Counted from the stretch's first letter, positions 41,993-51,381 are shown. The stretch: DNA of 64,000 nt from Pseudomonas nitroreducens NBRC 12694 (GCF_002091755.1 NZ_BDAI01000019.1:1-64000), one strand, 5' to 3'. The notes: generated from the letters alone by a model not told the origin. Program-made: numbers and translations.

Positions 41993-43890
41993 CAGCCCAC
42001 CTTGAGTTGCTTGAGCTTGCGGTACAGCGTGGCGCGGCTGATGCCCAGCGCATCGGCAGCGGCGGAAACGTTGCCCTGGTGGCGCTCCAGCGCCTGGCGG
42101 ATCAACTCCAGTTCGTTCTCGCGGATGCTGCCGCTCTGCGGCCGCTCGCCAGCGGCGAGTTCGTCGAGAGTGCTGTCGGGCAGATGGTCGAGGCCAAGTT
42201 CCTCCTCGCCCTCCTCGCGCATGGCCAGCGCGGTGCGCAGGACCATCTCCAGCTGGCGGATGTTGCCCGGCCAATGGTATTCGCGCAGCAGGCCGAGCAG
42301 TTCGGCTGAAAGTTTCACCTTGGGTGCGCCCAGGCGTGCCAGTAGACCCCTGGCGAGCTCGGCGAGGTCGTCGCGTTCGCGCAGCGCCGGCAGCTTCACG
42401 CTGATGCCGTTGACGCGGTAGTAGAGGTCCTCGCGGAAGTGTTTCTCTTCCACCAGGCGCTTGAGGTCGCGGTGGGTGGCGCAGATCAGCGCGACGTCGA
42501 TGTCCTGCTCTTCGCCGGCGCCCAGCGGCGCCACCTTGCGCTCCTGCAGTACGCGCAACAGCCGCGCCTGCAGGGCCAGGGGCATATCGCCGATTTCATC
42601 GAGGAACAGCGTGCCGCCGTGGGCCTGCTGCAGCCGTCCGACCATGCCGCCGCGCCGAGAGCCGGTAAAGGCGCCGTCGCGGTAGCCAAAGAGTTCGGAC
42701 TCGATCAGGCCCTCGGGAATCGCCGCGCAGTTCACCGCGACGAAGGGCTTGTCGCTGCGCGCGCTGGCCTGGTGCAGGGCACGGGCCACCACTTCCTTGC
42801 CGCTGCCGGTTTCGCCCAGCAGCAGCACGGGCAGTTCGTTCACCAACCCCTGGCGCGCCATGCGCAGGGCACGGGCGTAGCGGGGGTGATTGCCGGCCAG
42901 AGCTTCGAGTTCGGGACCGGCCGCCGGGCGCGGTGCACGCGTACTGACCGGCACCGCATGGCTGCGCAGCGGCGCTTGCAGGGTCTTGTAGAACAGCTCG
43001 CCCTTGGGCGTCTGCAGGCTGCCCACGCCGCCCTGGTATAGCCGCGCGATGAGCTGCTCACCGCGCACGCCGAGGAAATCTTCACTGCGCCGGCCGACGA
43101 GGGCTTCGCGGTTGGCGCCGAGCAACTGGCAGGCCTGGCCGCTGACGGCCAGCACCTTGCCGTCCAGCCCCAGCGCCAGCAGGCCCTGCCAGGCGGAATC
43201 GAGGTACTGGCGGCGGTAATGGAAGGCGATCACCACCTGTCCCGGATGGCTGACGGCGAACAGCCGCGCCTCGATCTGGAACACCGCGAGGCTGAGCAGC
43301 GAGAGGCTTTCCCGCGGACCGGAAAGCGGCCCTTCGCGGGTCATGTCGAGCACACCGAGCAACGTGCCTTGCGGCCCCTCGATGGGCACCGAGGTGCAGG
43401 AGAAGCGGCTCAGGCGGTCGAGGAAGTGTTCGCCGCAGTCGATCTGCGTGGCGCGCTTTTCCACCAGCGCGGTGCCCAGGGCGTTGGTGCCGCGGGAAGC
43501 TTCACTCCAGCAGGCGCCCTGGACGATATCGGCCAGGCCCTTGCTCTGCATGCGCTCGCGCGCGCCTTCGACGGACAGGATGGTGGCGTCGGCGTTGGCC
43601 AGGATGATCACGCCGTCGTGGCCCTGGCGCTGCTGCAGGTAGTCGAGCTCGGGCGTGGCGGCGTCGAGCAGTAGGCGATTGCCGGCCAGCAGCACGTCGG
43701 GCTTCACCCGCGTGTCGAGGCCGTGCTCGGTGCCGCTGGCGCAGTCCAGGCCGTGGCCGAGGCTGCGTCGCCAGGAGGCGTCGATTTCCTCGCGGAGCAC
43801 GCCGCTGGGCACTTCGCCCTCCTGCTGCAGGTGTTCACGGGCAAGGTGGGCTTCGCGCAACAGGTTGCTGCTTATTGTTCTTGTCGTCAT
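41992..43890 (-). CDS. Sigma-54-dependent enhancer-binding regulator of the amine dehydrogenase system
   Basis: A 632-residue AcoR-like activator. The N-terminal GAF-like sensor (about 60-215) and a PAS-like part are followed by the AAA+ domain with Walker A GETGSGKE (359-366) and the sigma-54 contact loop GAFTGS (406-411), then a Fis-type helix-turn-helix (NVSAAADALGISRATLYRKL). GGAG precedes ATG 43890. It heads the qhpF-E-G operon and so takes the place of QhpR, which is an AraC protein in Paracoccus. The GG-N10-GC promoters before qhpA and the aldehyde dehydrogenase are its likely targets. Confidence 0.88.
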   Translation of the reverse strand: MTTRTISSNLLREAHLAREHLQQEGEVPSGVLREEIDASWRRSLGHGLDCASGTEHGLDTRVKPDVLLAGNRLLLDAATPELDYLQQRQGHDGVIILANADATILSVEGARERMQSKGLADIVQGACWSEASRGTNALGTALVEKRATQIDCGEHFLDRLSRFSCTSVPIEGPQGTLLGVLDMTREGPLSGPRESLSLLSLAVFQIEARLFAVSHPGQVVIAFHYRRQYLDSAWQGLLALGLDGKVLAVSGQACQLLGANREALVGRRSEDFLGVRGEQLIARLYQGGVGSLQTPKGELFYKTLQAPLRSHAVPVSTRAPRPAAGPELEALAGNHPRYARALRMARQGLVNELPVLLLGETGSGKEVVARALHQASARSDKPFVAVNCAAIPEGLIESELFGYRDGAFTGSRRGGMVGRLQQAHGGTLFLDEIGDMPLALQARLLRVLQERKVAPLGAGEEQDIDVALICATHRDLKRLVEEKHFREDLYYRVNGISVKLPALRERDDLAELARGLLARLGAPKVKLSAELLGLLREYHWPGNIRQLEMVLRTALAMREEGEEELGLDHLPDSTLDELAAGERPQSGSIRENELELIRQALERHQGNVSAAADALGISRATLYRKLKQLKVG

Positions 43891-44088
43891 GCATCGCTCC
43901 GGTAGGTTCCGCGCCCTCTTTCAGGGCACGGAACTCGCAGGCTGGTCAGGGCTGTGTACACCCGCCGGCGGCGTCCGTAAAGGGGAAGCCCCTGGTGGGA
44001 AAGGTTAGAGGCGACCACGAGGCAATTCCCGCGCCATCCACCTTTCCTACGCCGCCTGCGAGGTGTGTTGACAGTGACCCAAGGCAGG

Positions 44089-44104
44089 TTTACGTTAACG
44101 TAAA
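44089..44104. promoter_or_regulatory. LiuR operator upstream of liuR
   Basis: The perfect palindrome TTTACGTTAACGTAAA lies 28 bases before the liuR start, just downstream of a consensus -35 box TTGACA (44068-44073), so it overlaps the expected -10 region. The surrounding 25 bases recur identically at 4108-4132. Confidence 0.85.
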
Positions 44105-44131
44105 GGTAAACGACCGAGCAAGAAGATTCCC

Positions 44132-44536
44132 ATGCCCACGACCTACACCATCTCCGAGCTGGCCCGCGAACTGGACGTCACCACCCGCGCCATCCGCTTC
44201 TACGAGGAGCAAGGCATGCTCAGCCCCGAGCGCCGTGGCCAGGAGCGCATCTACAGCGCCAAGGACCTGGTAGCCCTGAAGCTGATCCTGCGCGGCAAGC
44301 GCATCGGCTTCTCGCTGGCCGAGTGCAAGGAGCTGATCGACCTCTACGACCCCAGCAGCGGCAACACCAGGCAGCTGCAGACCTTCCTCGACAAGATCAC
44401 CGCGCGCCGCGCGCAGCTTGAGCAACAGTTGCTCGACATCGAGCAGATGAAACTGGAACTGGACACGGCCGAGGAGCGCTGCCTGGCGGCCATGGCCGAG
44501 ACCGACAAACCCCGCAAGCAGCGCGCCACGAGCTGA
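44132..44536 (+). CDS. liuR: MerR-family regulator of leucine/isovalerate catabolism
   Basis: A 134-residue repressor. It has a MerR winged helix-turn-helix at 5-45 (YTISELARELDVTTRAIRFYEEQGMLSPER), then a dimerisation coiled coil (ARRAQLEQQLLDIEQMKLEL). It lacks the metal-binding cysteines of metal sensors, in keeping with a CoA-ester ligand. It is the first gene of liuRABCDE, with its operator directly upstream. Confidence 0.93.
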   Translation: MPTTYTISELARELDVTTRAIRFYEEQGMLSPERRGQERIYSAKDLVALKLILRGKRIGFSLAECKELIDLYDPSSGNTRQLQTFLDKITARRAQLEQQLLDIEQMKLELDTAEERCLAAMAETDKPRKQRATS

Positions 44537-44592
44537 TCTCGCCGCCCTGCCCGCTCTCTCATCCGCATATAAATACAAGTACAGGTGATTCC

Positions 44593-45756
44593 ATGAGCTA
44601 CCCCTCCCTCAACTTCGGCCTCGGCGAAACCATCGACATGCTGCGCGAGCAGGTGCAGGGCTTCGTCGCCAGCGAACTGGCCCCGCGCGCCGCGCAGATC
44701 GACGCCGACAACCTGTTCCCCATGGACATGTGGAAGAAGTTCGGCGACATGGGCCTGCTCGGCATCACCGTGGCGGAGGAATACGGCGGCGCCAACATGG
44801 GTTACCTGGCCCACGTCATCGCCATCGAGGAAATCAGCCGTGGCTCGGCGTCGGTCGGCCTGTCCTACGGGGCGCATTCCAACCTGTGCGTCAACCAGAT
44901 CAAGCGCAACGGCAACGCCGAGCAGAAGGCTAAGTACCTGCCCAAACTGATCAGCGGCGAGCACATCGGCGCCCTGGCCATGAGCGAGCCCAACGCCGGC
45001 TCCGACGTGGTATCGATGAAGCTGCGCGCCGAGAAGCGCGGCGACCGCTTCGTCTTGAACGGCAGCAAGACCTGGATCACCAATGGCCCGGATGCCAACA
45101 CCTATGTGATCTACGCCAAGACCGAACCGGAAAAAGGCGCCCACGGCATCACCGCGTTCATCGTCGAGCGCGACTGGAAAGGCTTCAGCCGTGGCAGCAA
45201 GTTCGACAAGCTGGGCATGCGCGGCTCGAACACCTGCGAGCTGTTCTTCGATGATGTGGAAGTGCCGGAAGAGAACGTGCTGGGCGCAGTCAACGGCGGC
45301 GTAAAGGTGCTGATGAGCGGCCTGGACTACGAGCGCGTGGTTCTTGCCGGCGGCCCGATCGGCATCATGCAGGCGTGCATGGACGTGATCGTTCCCTACA
45401 TCCACGACCGCAAGCAGTTCGGCCAGAGCATCGGCGAGTTCCAGCTGATCCAGGGCAAGGTCGCCGACATGTACACCCAGCTCAACGCCAGCCGCGCCTA
45501 TCTCTATGCCGTGGCCCAGGCCTGCGACCGTGGCGAAACCACCCGCAAGGACGCCGCCGGGGTGATCCTCTACACCGCCGAGCGCGCGACCCAGATGGCC
45601 CTGGACGCCATCCAGATACTTGGCGGCAACGGCTACATCAACGAGTTCCCCACCGGCCGCCTGCTGCGCGACGCCAAGCTCTACGAGATCGGCGCCGGCA
45701 CCAGCGAAATCCGCCGCATGCTGATCGGCCGCGAGCTGTTCAACGAGACCCGCTGA
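44593..45756 (+). CDS. liuA: Isovaleryl-CoA dehydrogenase
   Basis: A 387-residue FAD enzyme that converts isovaleryl-CoA to 3-methylcrotonyl-CoA in leucine breakdown. Acyl-CoA dehydrogenase motifs are present: AMSEPNAGSDVVSMKLRAE, WITNGPDANTYVIYAKTE, GGNGYINEFPTGRLLRDAKL and GAGTSEIRRMLIGREL. In the human enzyme the base is a glutamate in an unusual position; the comparable segment here is DYERVVLAGGPIG. It begins 56 bases after liuR. Confidence 0.93.
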   Translation: MSYPSLNFGLGETIDMLREQVQGFVASELAPRAAQIDADNLFPMDMWKKFGDMGLLGITVAEEYGGANMGYLAHVIAIEEISRGSASVGLSYGAHSNLCVNQIKRNGNAEQKAKYLPKLISGEHIGALAMSEPNAGSDVVSMKLRAEKRGDRFVLNGSKTWITNGPDANTYVIYAKTEPEKGAHGITAFIVERDWKGFSRGSKFDKLGMRGSNTCELFFDDVEVPEENVLGAVNGGVKVLMSGLDYERVVLAGGPIGIMQACMDVIVPYIHDRKQFGQSIGEFQLIQGKVADMYTQLNASRAYLYAVAQACDRGETTRKDAAGVILYTAERATQMALDAIQILGGNGYINEFPTGRLLRDAKLYEIGAGTSEIRRMLIGRELFNETR

Positions 45757-45770
45757 GCAGCCTGAGAGCA

Positions 45771-45892
45771 CCCTCACCCTAACCCTCTCCCGGAGGGTTA
45801 GGGAACTGAGCGGTGCCGGCTGAACCTTCAGCGTTCCGATTGCGCCCCCTCTCCCTCAGGAGCGGGGCGCGCAGCCAGGGTCGGGGTGAGAG
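45771..45892. repeat. CCCTCACCC-terminus repeat
   Basis: A single copy of the element between liuA and liuB, with left end CCCTCACCCTAACCCTCTCC and a degraded right end (GGTCGGGGTGAGAG). It probably forms a long hairpin within the liu transcript. Confidence 0.75.
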
Positions 45893-45930
45893 AAAAGCCC
45901 CCGCACCGAGCTCAACCTGATGGAGCCCCC

Positions 45931-47538
45931 ATGGCCATCCTGCACACCCAGATCAACCCGCGTTCCCCCGACTTCGCCGCCAACGCCGCGACCATGCTGG
46001 AGAACGTCCAGGACCTGCGCGCCGTCCTCGGCCGCGTCCATGAAGGCGGCGGCGCCGCCGCCCAGGCCAAGCACACTGCGCGCGGCAAGCTGCTGGTGCG
46101 CGAGCGCATCAACCGCCTGCTCGACGCCGGCTCCCCTTTCCTCGAAGTCTCCGCCCTCGCCGCCCATGAGGTGTACGGCGAAGACGTCGCCGCCGCCGGC
46201 GTGGTCGCCGGCATCGGCCGCGTGGAAGGCGTGGAATGCATGATCGTCGGCAACGACGCCACGGTAAAAGGTGGCAGCTACTACCCGCTGACCGTGAAGA
46301 AGCACCTGCGCGCCCAGACCATCGCCCAGCAGAACCGCCTGCCGTGCATCTACCTGGTGGACTCTGGCGGCGCCAACCTGCCGCGCCAGGACGAAGTCTT
46401 CCCCGACCGCGAGCACTTCGGCCGCATCTTCTTCAACCAGGCCAACATGAGCGCCCAGGGCATCCCGCAGATCGCCGTGGTGATGGGCTCCTGCACCGCC
46501 GGCGGCGCCTACGTGCCGGCGATGAGCGACGAGACCATCATGGTGCGCAACCAGGCCACCATCTTCCTCGCCGGCCCGCCGCTGGTGAAGGCCGCCACCG
46601 GTGAAGTGGTGAGCGCCGAGGACCTGGGCGGCGCCGACGTGCACTGCAAGACCTCCGGCGTGGCCGACCATTACGCCGAGGACGACGAGCACGCGCTGGC
46701 CATCGCCCGCCGCTGCATCGCCAACCTCAACTGGACCAAGCAGGGCCAGCTCAACACCCGCGCCCCGCGCGCGCCGCTGTACGCCGCCGACGAGCTGTAC
46801 GGGGTCATTCCGGTGGACAGCAAGCAGCCCTTCGACGTGCGCGAGATCATCGCCCGCCTGGTCGACGGCAGCGAATTCGACGAGTTCAAGGCGCTGTTCG
46901 GCACCACCCTGGTGTGCGGCTTCGCCCACCTGCACGGCTACCCGGTGGCGATTCTCGCCAACAACGGCATCCTCTTCGCCGAGGCCGCGCAGAAAGGCGC
47001 GCACTTCATCGAACTGGCCTGCCAGCGCGGCATCCCGCTGGTGTTCCTGCAGAACATCACCGGCTTCATGGTCGGCCAGAAGTACGAGGCCGGCGGCATC
47101 GCCAAGCACGGCGCCAAGCTGGTCACCGCCGTGGCCTGCGCCCAGGTGCCGAAGTTCACCGTGATCATCGGCGGCAGCTTCGGCGCCGGTAACTACGGCA
47201 TGTGCGGCCGCGCCTACGACCCGCGCTTCCTGTGGATGTGGCCCAACGCGCGGATCGGCGTGATGGGCGGCGAACAGGCTGCCGGCGTGCTGGCCCAGGT
47301 CAAGCGCGAGCAGGCCGAACGCGCAGGCTCTGCGCTGTCCGCCGAAGACGAGGCAAAGATCAAGGCACCGATCCTCGAGCAGTACGAGCGCCAGGGCCAT
47401 CCCTACTATTCCAGCGCCCGCCTGTGGGACGACGGCGTGATCGACCCGGCGCAGACCCGCGACGTGCTCGGCCTCGCCCTCTCCGCCTCGCTCAACGCGC
47501 CTGTCGAAGCAACCCGCTTCGGCGTCTTCCGCATGTAA
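45931..47538 (+). CDS. liuB: 3-Methylcrotonyl-CoA carboxylase beta (carboxyltransferase) subunit
   Basis: A 535-residue subunit that moves carboxyl from biotin on LiuD to 3-methylcrotonyl-CoA. Carboxyltransferase features include LVDSGGANLPRQDEVFPD, GSCTAGGAYVPAMSDE, AGPPLVKAATGE and GGSFGAGNYGMCGRAY. ATG 45931 follows GGAG; the frame extends upstream into the repeat. It is followed 10 bases later by liuC. Confidence 0.94.
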   Translation: MAILHTQINPRSPDFAANAATMLENVQDLRAVLGRVHEGGGAAAQAKHTARGKLLVRERINRLLDAGSPFLEVSALAAHEVYGEDVAAAGVVAGIGRVEGVECMIVGNDATVKGGSYYPLTVKKHLRAQTIAQQNRLPCIYLVDSGGANLPRQDEVFPDREHFGRIFFNQANMSAQGIPQIAVVMGSCTAGGAYVPAMSDETIMVRNQATIFLAGPPLVKAATGEVVSAEDLGGADVHCKTSGVADHYAEDDEHALAIARRCIANLNWTKQGQLNTRAPRAPLYAADELYGVIPVDSKQPFDVREIIARLVDGSEFDEFKALFGTTLVCGFAHLHGYPVAILANNGILFAEAAQKGAHFIELACQRGIPLVFLQNITGFMVGQKYEAGGIAKHGAKLVTAVACAQVPKFTVIIGGSFGAGNYGMCGRAYDPRFLWMWPNARIGVMGGEQAAGVLAQVKREQAERAGSALSAEDEAKIKAPILEQYERQGHPYYSSARLWDDGVIDPAQTRDVLGLALSASLNAPVEATRFGVFRM

Positions 47539-47548
47539 GGCCGCAGCC

Positions 47549-48361
47549 ATGACCGACTATCAGACTTTCTCTTTTGAGAGCATCGAGCTCGATATCGACC
47601 CGCGCGGCGTCGCCAGCCTGTGGCTGAACCGCCCGGAGAAGAACAACGCCTTCAACGCACAGACCATCGCCGAGCTGATCCAGGCACTGGACACCGTGGC
47701 CAACGACGACCGCGTACGCCTCGTCGTGCTGCGCGGCCGTGGCCGCCACTTCTGCGGCGGTGCGGACCTGGCGTGGATGCAGGAGTCCGTGAAGCTGGAC
47801 TACCAGGGCAACCTGAACGACGCCCAGCAACTCGCGGAGTTGCTCTACAACCTGCACCAACTGAAGAAGCCGACCCTCGCCATCGTCCAGGGCGCGGCGT
47901 TTGGCGGCGGTGTCGGACTGGCCGCCTGCTGCGACATGGTGCTGGCCGCCGAGGACGCGCAGTTCTGCCTGTCCGAAGTGCGCATCGGCCTGATCCCGGC
48001 CACCATCGGCCCCTTCGTCACCAAGGCCATCGGCCAGCGCGCCGCCACCCGCTACGCAATGACCGCCGAGCGCTTCAGCGGCATCCGCGCGCGAGAGTTG
48101 GGCCTGGTGGACGAAACCTATCCGGCGGCCGAACTGGACGACGAGGCCGAAGCGTGGATCGCCAACCTGCTGAACAACAGTCCGGCGGCCCTGGTCGCCT
48201 GCAAGGCGCTGTTCCACGAAATTGGCGCCGGTGATCTCAAGCCCGAATTGCGCCGCTACACCGAAGCCGCCATCGCCCGCATCCGCATCAGCCCCGAGGG
48301 GCAGGAAGGCCTGCGCGCCTTCCTGGAGAAGCGCAAGCCGGCCTGGCAGGAGCAAGTCTGA
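47549..48361 (+). CDS. liuC: 3-Methylglutaconyl-CoA hydratase
   Basis: A 270-residue crotonase-fold enzyme that hydrates 3-methylglutaconyl-CoA to HMG-CoA. The oxyanion-hole segments are FCGGADLAWMQ and GAAFGGGVGLAACCDMVLA; SEVRIGLIPATIGPFV follows. Its stop overlaps the liuD start by one base (TGATG), so the two are coupled. Confidence 0.92.
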   Translation: MTDYQTFSFESIELDIDPRGVASLWLNRPEKNNAFNAQTIAELIQALDTVANDDRVRLVVLRGRGRHFCGGADLAWMQESVKLDYQGNLNDAQQLAELLYNLHQLKKPTLAIVQGAAFGGGVGLAACCDMVLAAEDAQFCLSEVRIGLIPATIGPFVTKAIGQRAATRYAMTAERFSGIRARELGLVDETYPAAELDDEAEAWIANLLNNSPAALVACKALFHEIGAGDLKPELRRYTEAAIARIRISPEGQEGLRAFLEKRKPAWQEQV

Positions 48362-50322
48362 TGAAGAAGATCGATACCCTGCTGATGGCCAACCGCGGCG
48401 AGATCGCCTGCCGCGTGATGCGCACCGCCAAGGCCCTGGGCCTGACCACCGTGGCCGTGCACAGCGCCACCGACCGCAATGCCCGCCACGTCGAAGAGGC
48501 GGACATCGCCATCGACCTGGGCGGCGCCAAACCGGCTGAAAGCTACCTGCGCGCTGACGCCGTGCTGGCCGCCGCGAAGGCCGCTGGTGCCCAGGCCATT
48601 CACCCTGGCTACGGCTTCCTCTCGGAGAACGCCGGCTTCGCCCGCGCCTGCGAAGAGGCCGGGCTGATTTTCCTCGGCCCGCCGGCCAGCGCCATCGACG
48701 CCATGGGCAGCAAGTCTGCGGCCAAGGCGCTGATGGAAACCGCCGGCGTACCGCTGGTGCCCGGCTACCACGGCGAGGCGCAGGACTACGCCACCTTCCA
48801 GCGCGAAGCGCAGCGCATTGGCTACCCGGTGCTGCTCAAGGCCGCCGCCGGTGGCGGTGGCAAAGGCATGAAGGTCGTCGAGCGCGAGGCCGAACTGGCC
48901 GAGGCGCTGGAATCCGCCCAGCGTGAAGCGCAGTCCGGTTTCGGCGATTCGCGCATGCTGGTGGAGAAATACCTGACCAAGCCGCGCCACGTGGAAATCC
49001 AGGTGTTCGCCGACCAGCACGGCCACTGCCTGTACCTCAACGAGCGCGACTGCTCGATCCAGCGCCGCCACCAGAAGGTGGTGGAAGAAGCGCCGGCACC
49101 CGGCCTCTCCGCCGAACTGCGCGCCGCCATGGGCGAGTCCGCTGTGCGCGCGGCCCAGGCCATCGGCTACGTCGGCGCCGGCACCGTGGAGTTCCTCTAC
49201 GACGAAGGCAGCGGGCAGTTCTTCTTCATGGAAATGAACACCCGCCTGCAGGTGGAACATCCGGTCACCGAAGCCATCACCGGCCTCGACCTGGTCGCCT
49301 GGCAGATCCGCGTCGCCCGTGGCGAGCCGCTGCCGATCACCCAGGAACAGGTGCCGCTGAACGGCCATGCCATCGAAGTGCGCCTGTATGCCGAAGACCC
49401 CGAGGGCGGCTTCCTGCCCGCCAGCGGCCATCTGGCGCTGTACCGCGAACCCGCCGCCGGCCCCGGCCGCCGCACCGACAGCGGCATCCGCGAGGGCGAC
49501 GACATCTCGCCGTTCTACGACCCGATGCTGGCCAAGCTGATCGCCTGGGGCGAGAACCGCGAGGAAGCGCGCCAGCGCCTGCTGTCGATGCTCGCCGAAA
49601 CCGCCGTTGGCGGCTTCAAGACCAACCTGGCCTTCCTGCGCCGCGTGCTGGCCCATCCGGCCTTCGCCGACGGCGAGCTGGACACCGGCTTCATCGCCCG
49701 CTACCAGGACACCCTGCTGCCCGCTCCGACCGCACTGCCCGAGCGCTTCTGGCAACTGGCCGGCGAAGCCTGGGTGCAAAGCGAAGCCACCCGCGTGCGC
49801 GGCGACGACGCCCATTCGCCCTGGTCCGCCCAGAGCGGCTGGCGCAGCGGCCTGCCGGGCGAGACCGACCTGCACCTGCTGGCCAAGGGTGAGTCGCACG
49901 TGGTGCGCCTGCGCCATGCCGATGGGCAGCGCATCGCCCAGCTCGAGGGTCAGTGGCTGGATGTGAAGGACGGCGAGATTCGCCGCCGCCATCAGGTGAT
50001 CCGCCGTGGCGACAGCCTCTATCTGGAGTGGAACGGTGAACTGGTCAACGTGCAGCGTTTCGACGCCATCGCCGAGGCCGAAGCCGCGCATTCGCACCAG
50101 GGCGGCCTGGGCGCGCCGATGAACGGCAGCATCGTGCGCATCCTGGTCGAACCGGGGCAGAGCGTCGAAGCCGGCGCCGCACTGGTGGTGCTCGAAGCGA
50201 TGAAGATGGAACACAGCATTCGCGCGCCGCACGCCGGCGTGGTGAAATCGCTGTATTGCAGCGAGGGCGAACTGGTGTCCGAAGGCACCGCGCTGGTCGA
50301 ACTGGAAGAAGCGCCGGCCTGA
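48361..50322 (+). CDS. liuD: 3-Methylcrotonyl-CoA carboxylase alpha (biotin carboxylase and carrier) subunit
   Basis: A 653-residue biotin-dependent subunit. The biotin carboxylase domain (about 1-445) has KAAAGGGGKGMKVV for ATP and the EMNTRLQVEHPVTE signature. A linker domain leads to the C-terminal biotin carrier with K615 in EAMKM. With LiuB it carboxylates 3-methylcrotonyl-CoA. The length matches characterised LiuD. Confidence 0.95.
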   Translation: MKKIDTLLMANRGEIACRVMRTAKALGLTTVAVHSATDRNARHVEEADIAIDLGGAKPAESYLRADAVLAAAKAAGAQAIHPGYGFLSENAGFARACEEAGLIFLGPPASAIDAMGSKSAAKALMETAGVPLVPGYHGEAQDYATFQREAQRIGYPVLLKAAAGGGGKGMKVVEREAELAEALESAQREAQSGFGDSRMLVEKYLTKPRHVEIQVFADQHGHCLYLNERDCSIQRRHQKVVEEAPAPGLSAELRAAMGESAVRAAQAIGYVGAGTVEFLYDEGSGQFFFMEMNTRLQVEHPVTEAITGLDLVAWQIRVARGEPLPITQEQVPLNGHAIEVRLYAEDPEGGFLPASGHLALYREPAAGPGRRTDSGIREGDDISPFYDPMLAKLIAWGENREEARQRLLSMLAETAVGGFKTNLAFLRRVLAHPAFADGELDTGFIARYQDTLLPAPTALPERFWQLAGEAWVQSEATRVRGDDAHSPWSAQSGWRSGLPGETDLHLLAKGESHVVRLRHADGQRIAQLEGQWLDVKDGEIRRRHQVIRRGDSLYLEWNGELVNVQRFDAIAEAEAAHSHQGGLGAPMNGSIVRILVEPGQSVEAGAALVVLEAMKMEHSIRAPHAGVVKSLYCSEGELVSEGTALVELEEAPA

Positions 50323-50333
50323 CCCCGGCTCTT

Positions 50334-50408
50334 GTAGGGCGCATAACGCGCCAGCGTTATCCGCCACCAGGCAACGGCGCATAAAGCGTTCCGCTTTATG
50401 CGCCCTAC
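50334..50408. repeat. Intergenic palindrome, GTAGGGCGCATAA family
   Basis: GTAGGGCGCATAA and TTATGCGCCCTAC ends form a perfect 13-base inverted repeat, with CGTT/AACG sub-hairpins inside. It lies between liuD and liuE. Confidence 0.85.
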
Positions 50409-50457
50409 TTGGCCGAAAGCTCCTGCGCCCTTCGCCCAAACCCAACGAGGACATTTC

Positions 50458-51360
50458 ATGACACTGCCAACATCCGTCCGCCTGGTCGAAGTCGGCCCGC
50501 GCGACGGCCTGCAGAACGAGAAGCAACCCATCGCCGTCGCCGACAAGGTGCGCCTGGTCGATGACCTCACCGCCGCCGGCCTGGGCTACATCGAAGTCGG
50601 CAGTTTCGTGTCGCCCAAGTGGGTGCCGCAGATGGCCGGCTCGGCCGAAGTCTTCGCCGGCATCCGGCAGAAGGCCGGCGTCACCTACGCAGCCCTGGCG
50701 CCGAACCTGAAGGGCTTCGAAGCCGCGCTGGAGTCCCAGGTGAAGGAAGTCGCGGTATTCGCCGCCGCCTCCGAGGCCTTCTCGCAGAAGAACATCAACT
50801 GCTCGATCAAGGAGAGCCTGGAGCGCTTCGTCCCGGTGATGGAAGCGGCACGCCAGCACGGCGTGCGCGTGCGCGGCTATGTCTCGTGCGTGCTCGGCTG
50901 CCCCTACCAGGGTGAAGTGGACGCAGAGCAGGTCGCCGCCGTCGCCGCGGAACTGCACGCCATGGGCTGCTACGAAGTCTCCCTGGGCGACACCATCGGC
51001 GTCGGCACCGCCGGCGCCACCCGGCACATGTTCGACGTCGTCGGCCAACGCGTGCCGCGCGCGCAACTGGCCGGGCACTTCCACGACACCTATGGCCAGG
51101 CGACGGCGAACATCTACGCCAGCCTCCTGGAAGGCATTGCGGTGTTCGACAGCTCGGTCGCCGGCCTGGGCGGCTGCCCCTACGCCAAGGGCGCCACCGG
51201 CAACGTCGCCACCGAGGACGTGCTCTACCTGCTGGGCGGCCTGGGCATCCACACCGGCGTCGACCTGGACCAGCTGATCGATGCTGGCCAACGCATCTGC
51301 GCGGTGCTGGACAAGCCCAACGGCTCGCGGGTGGCCAAGGCGCAACTGTCCAAGCGCTGA
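50458..51360 (+). CDS. liuE: Hydroxymethylglutaryl-CoA lyase
   Basis: A 300-residue TIM-barrel lyase that splits HMG-CoA into acetyl-CoA and acetoacetate, the last step of leucine breakdown. The start motif VEVGPRDGLQNE, the HFHDTYGQA metal-binding histidines and the GGCPYAKGATGN cysteine motif are all intact. ATG 50458 follows ACGAGG. The acetoacetate made here can be used by the acetoacetyl-CoA synthetase encoded at 57228. Confidence 0.95.
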   Translation: MTLPTSVRLVEVGPRDGLQNEKQPIAVADKVRLVDDLTAAGLGYIEVGSFVSPKWVPQMAGSAEVFAGIRQKAGVTYAALAPNLKGFEAALESQVKEVAVFAAASEAFSQKNINCSIKESLERFVPVMEAARQHGVRVRGYVSCVLGCPYQGEVDAEQVAAVAAELHAMGCYEVSLGDTIGVGTAGATRHMFDVVGQRVPRAQLAGHFHDTYGQATANIYASLLEGIAVFDSSVAGLGGCPYAKGATGNVATEDVLYLLGGLGIHTGVDLDQLIDAGQRICAVLDKPNGSRVAKAQLSKR

Positions 51361-51381
51361 CGTCGACCGATCCTACAAGAG

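Noticed and set aside
48256..51345. 1029-codon minus-strand frame over liuD and liuE
   Set aside because: It is antisense to genes with complete catalytic motifs and has no recognisable domain; long antisense frames are common at this GC content.
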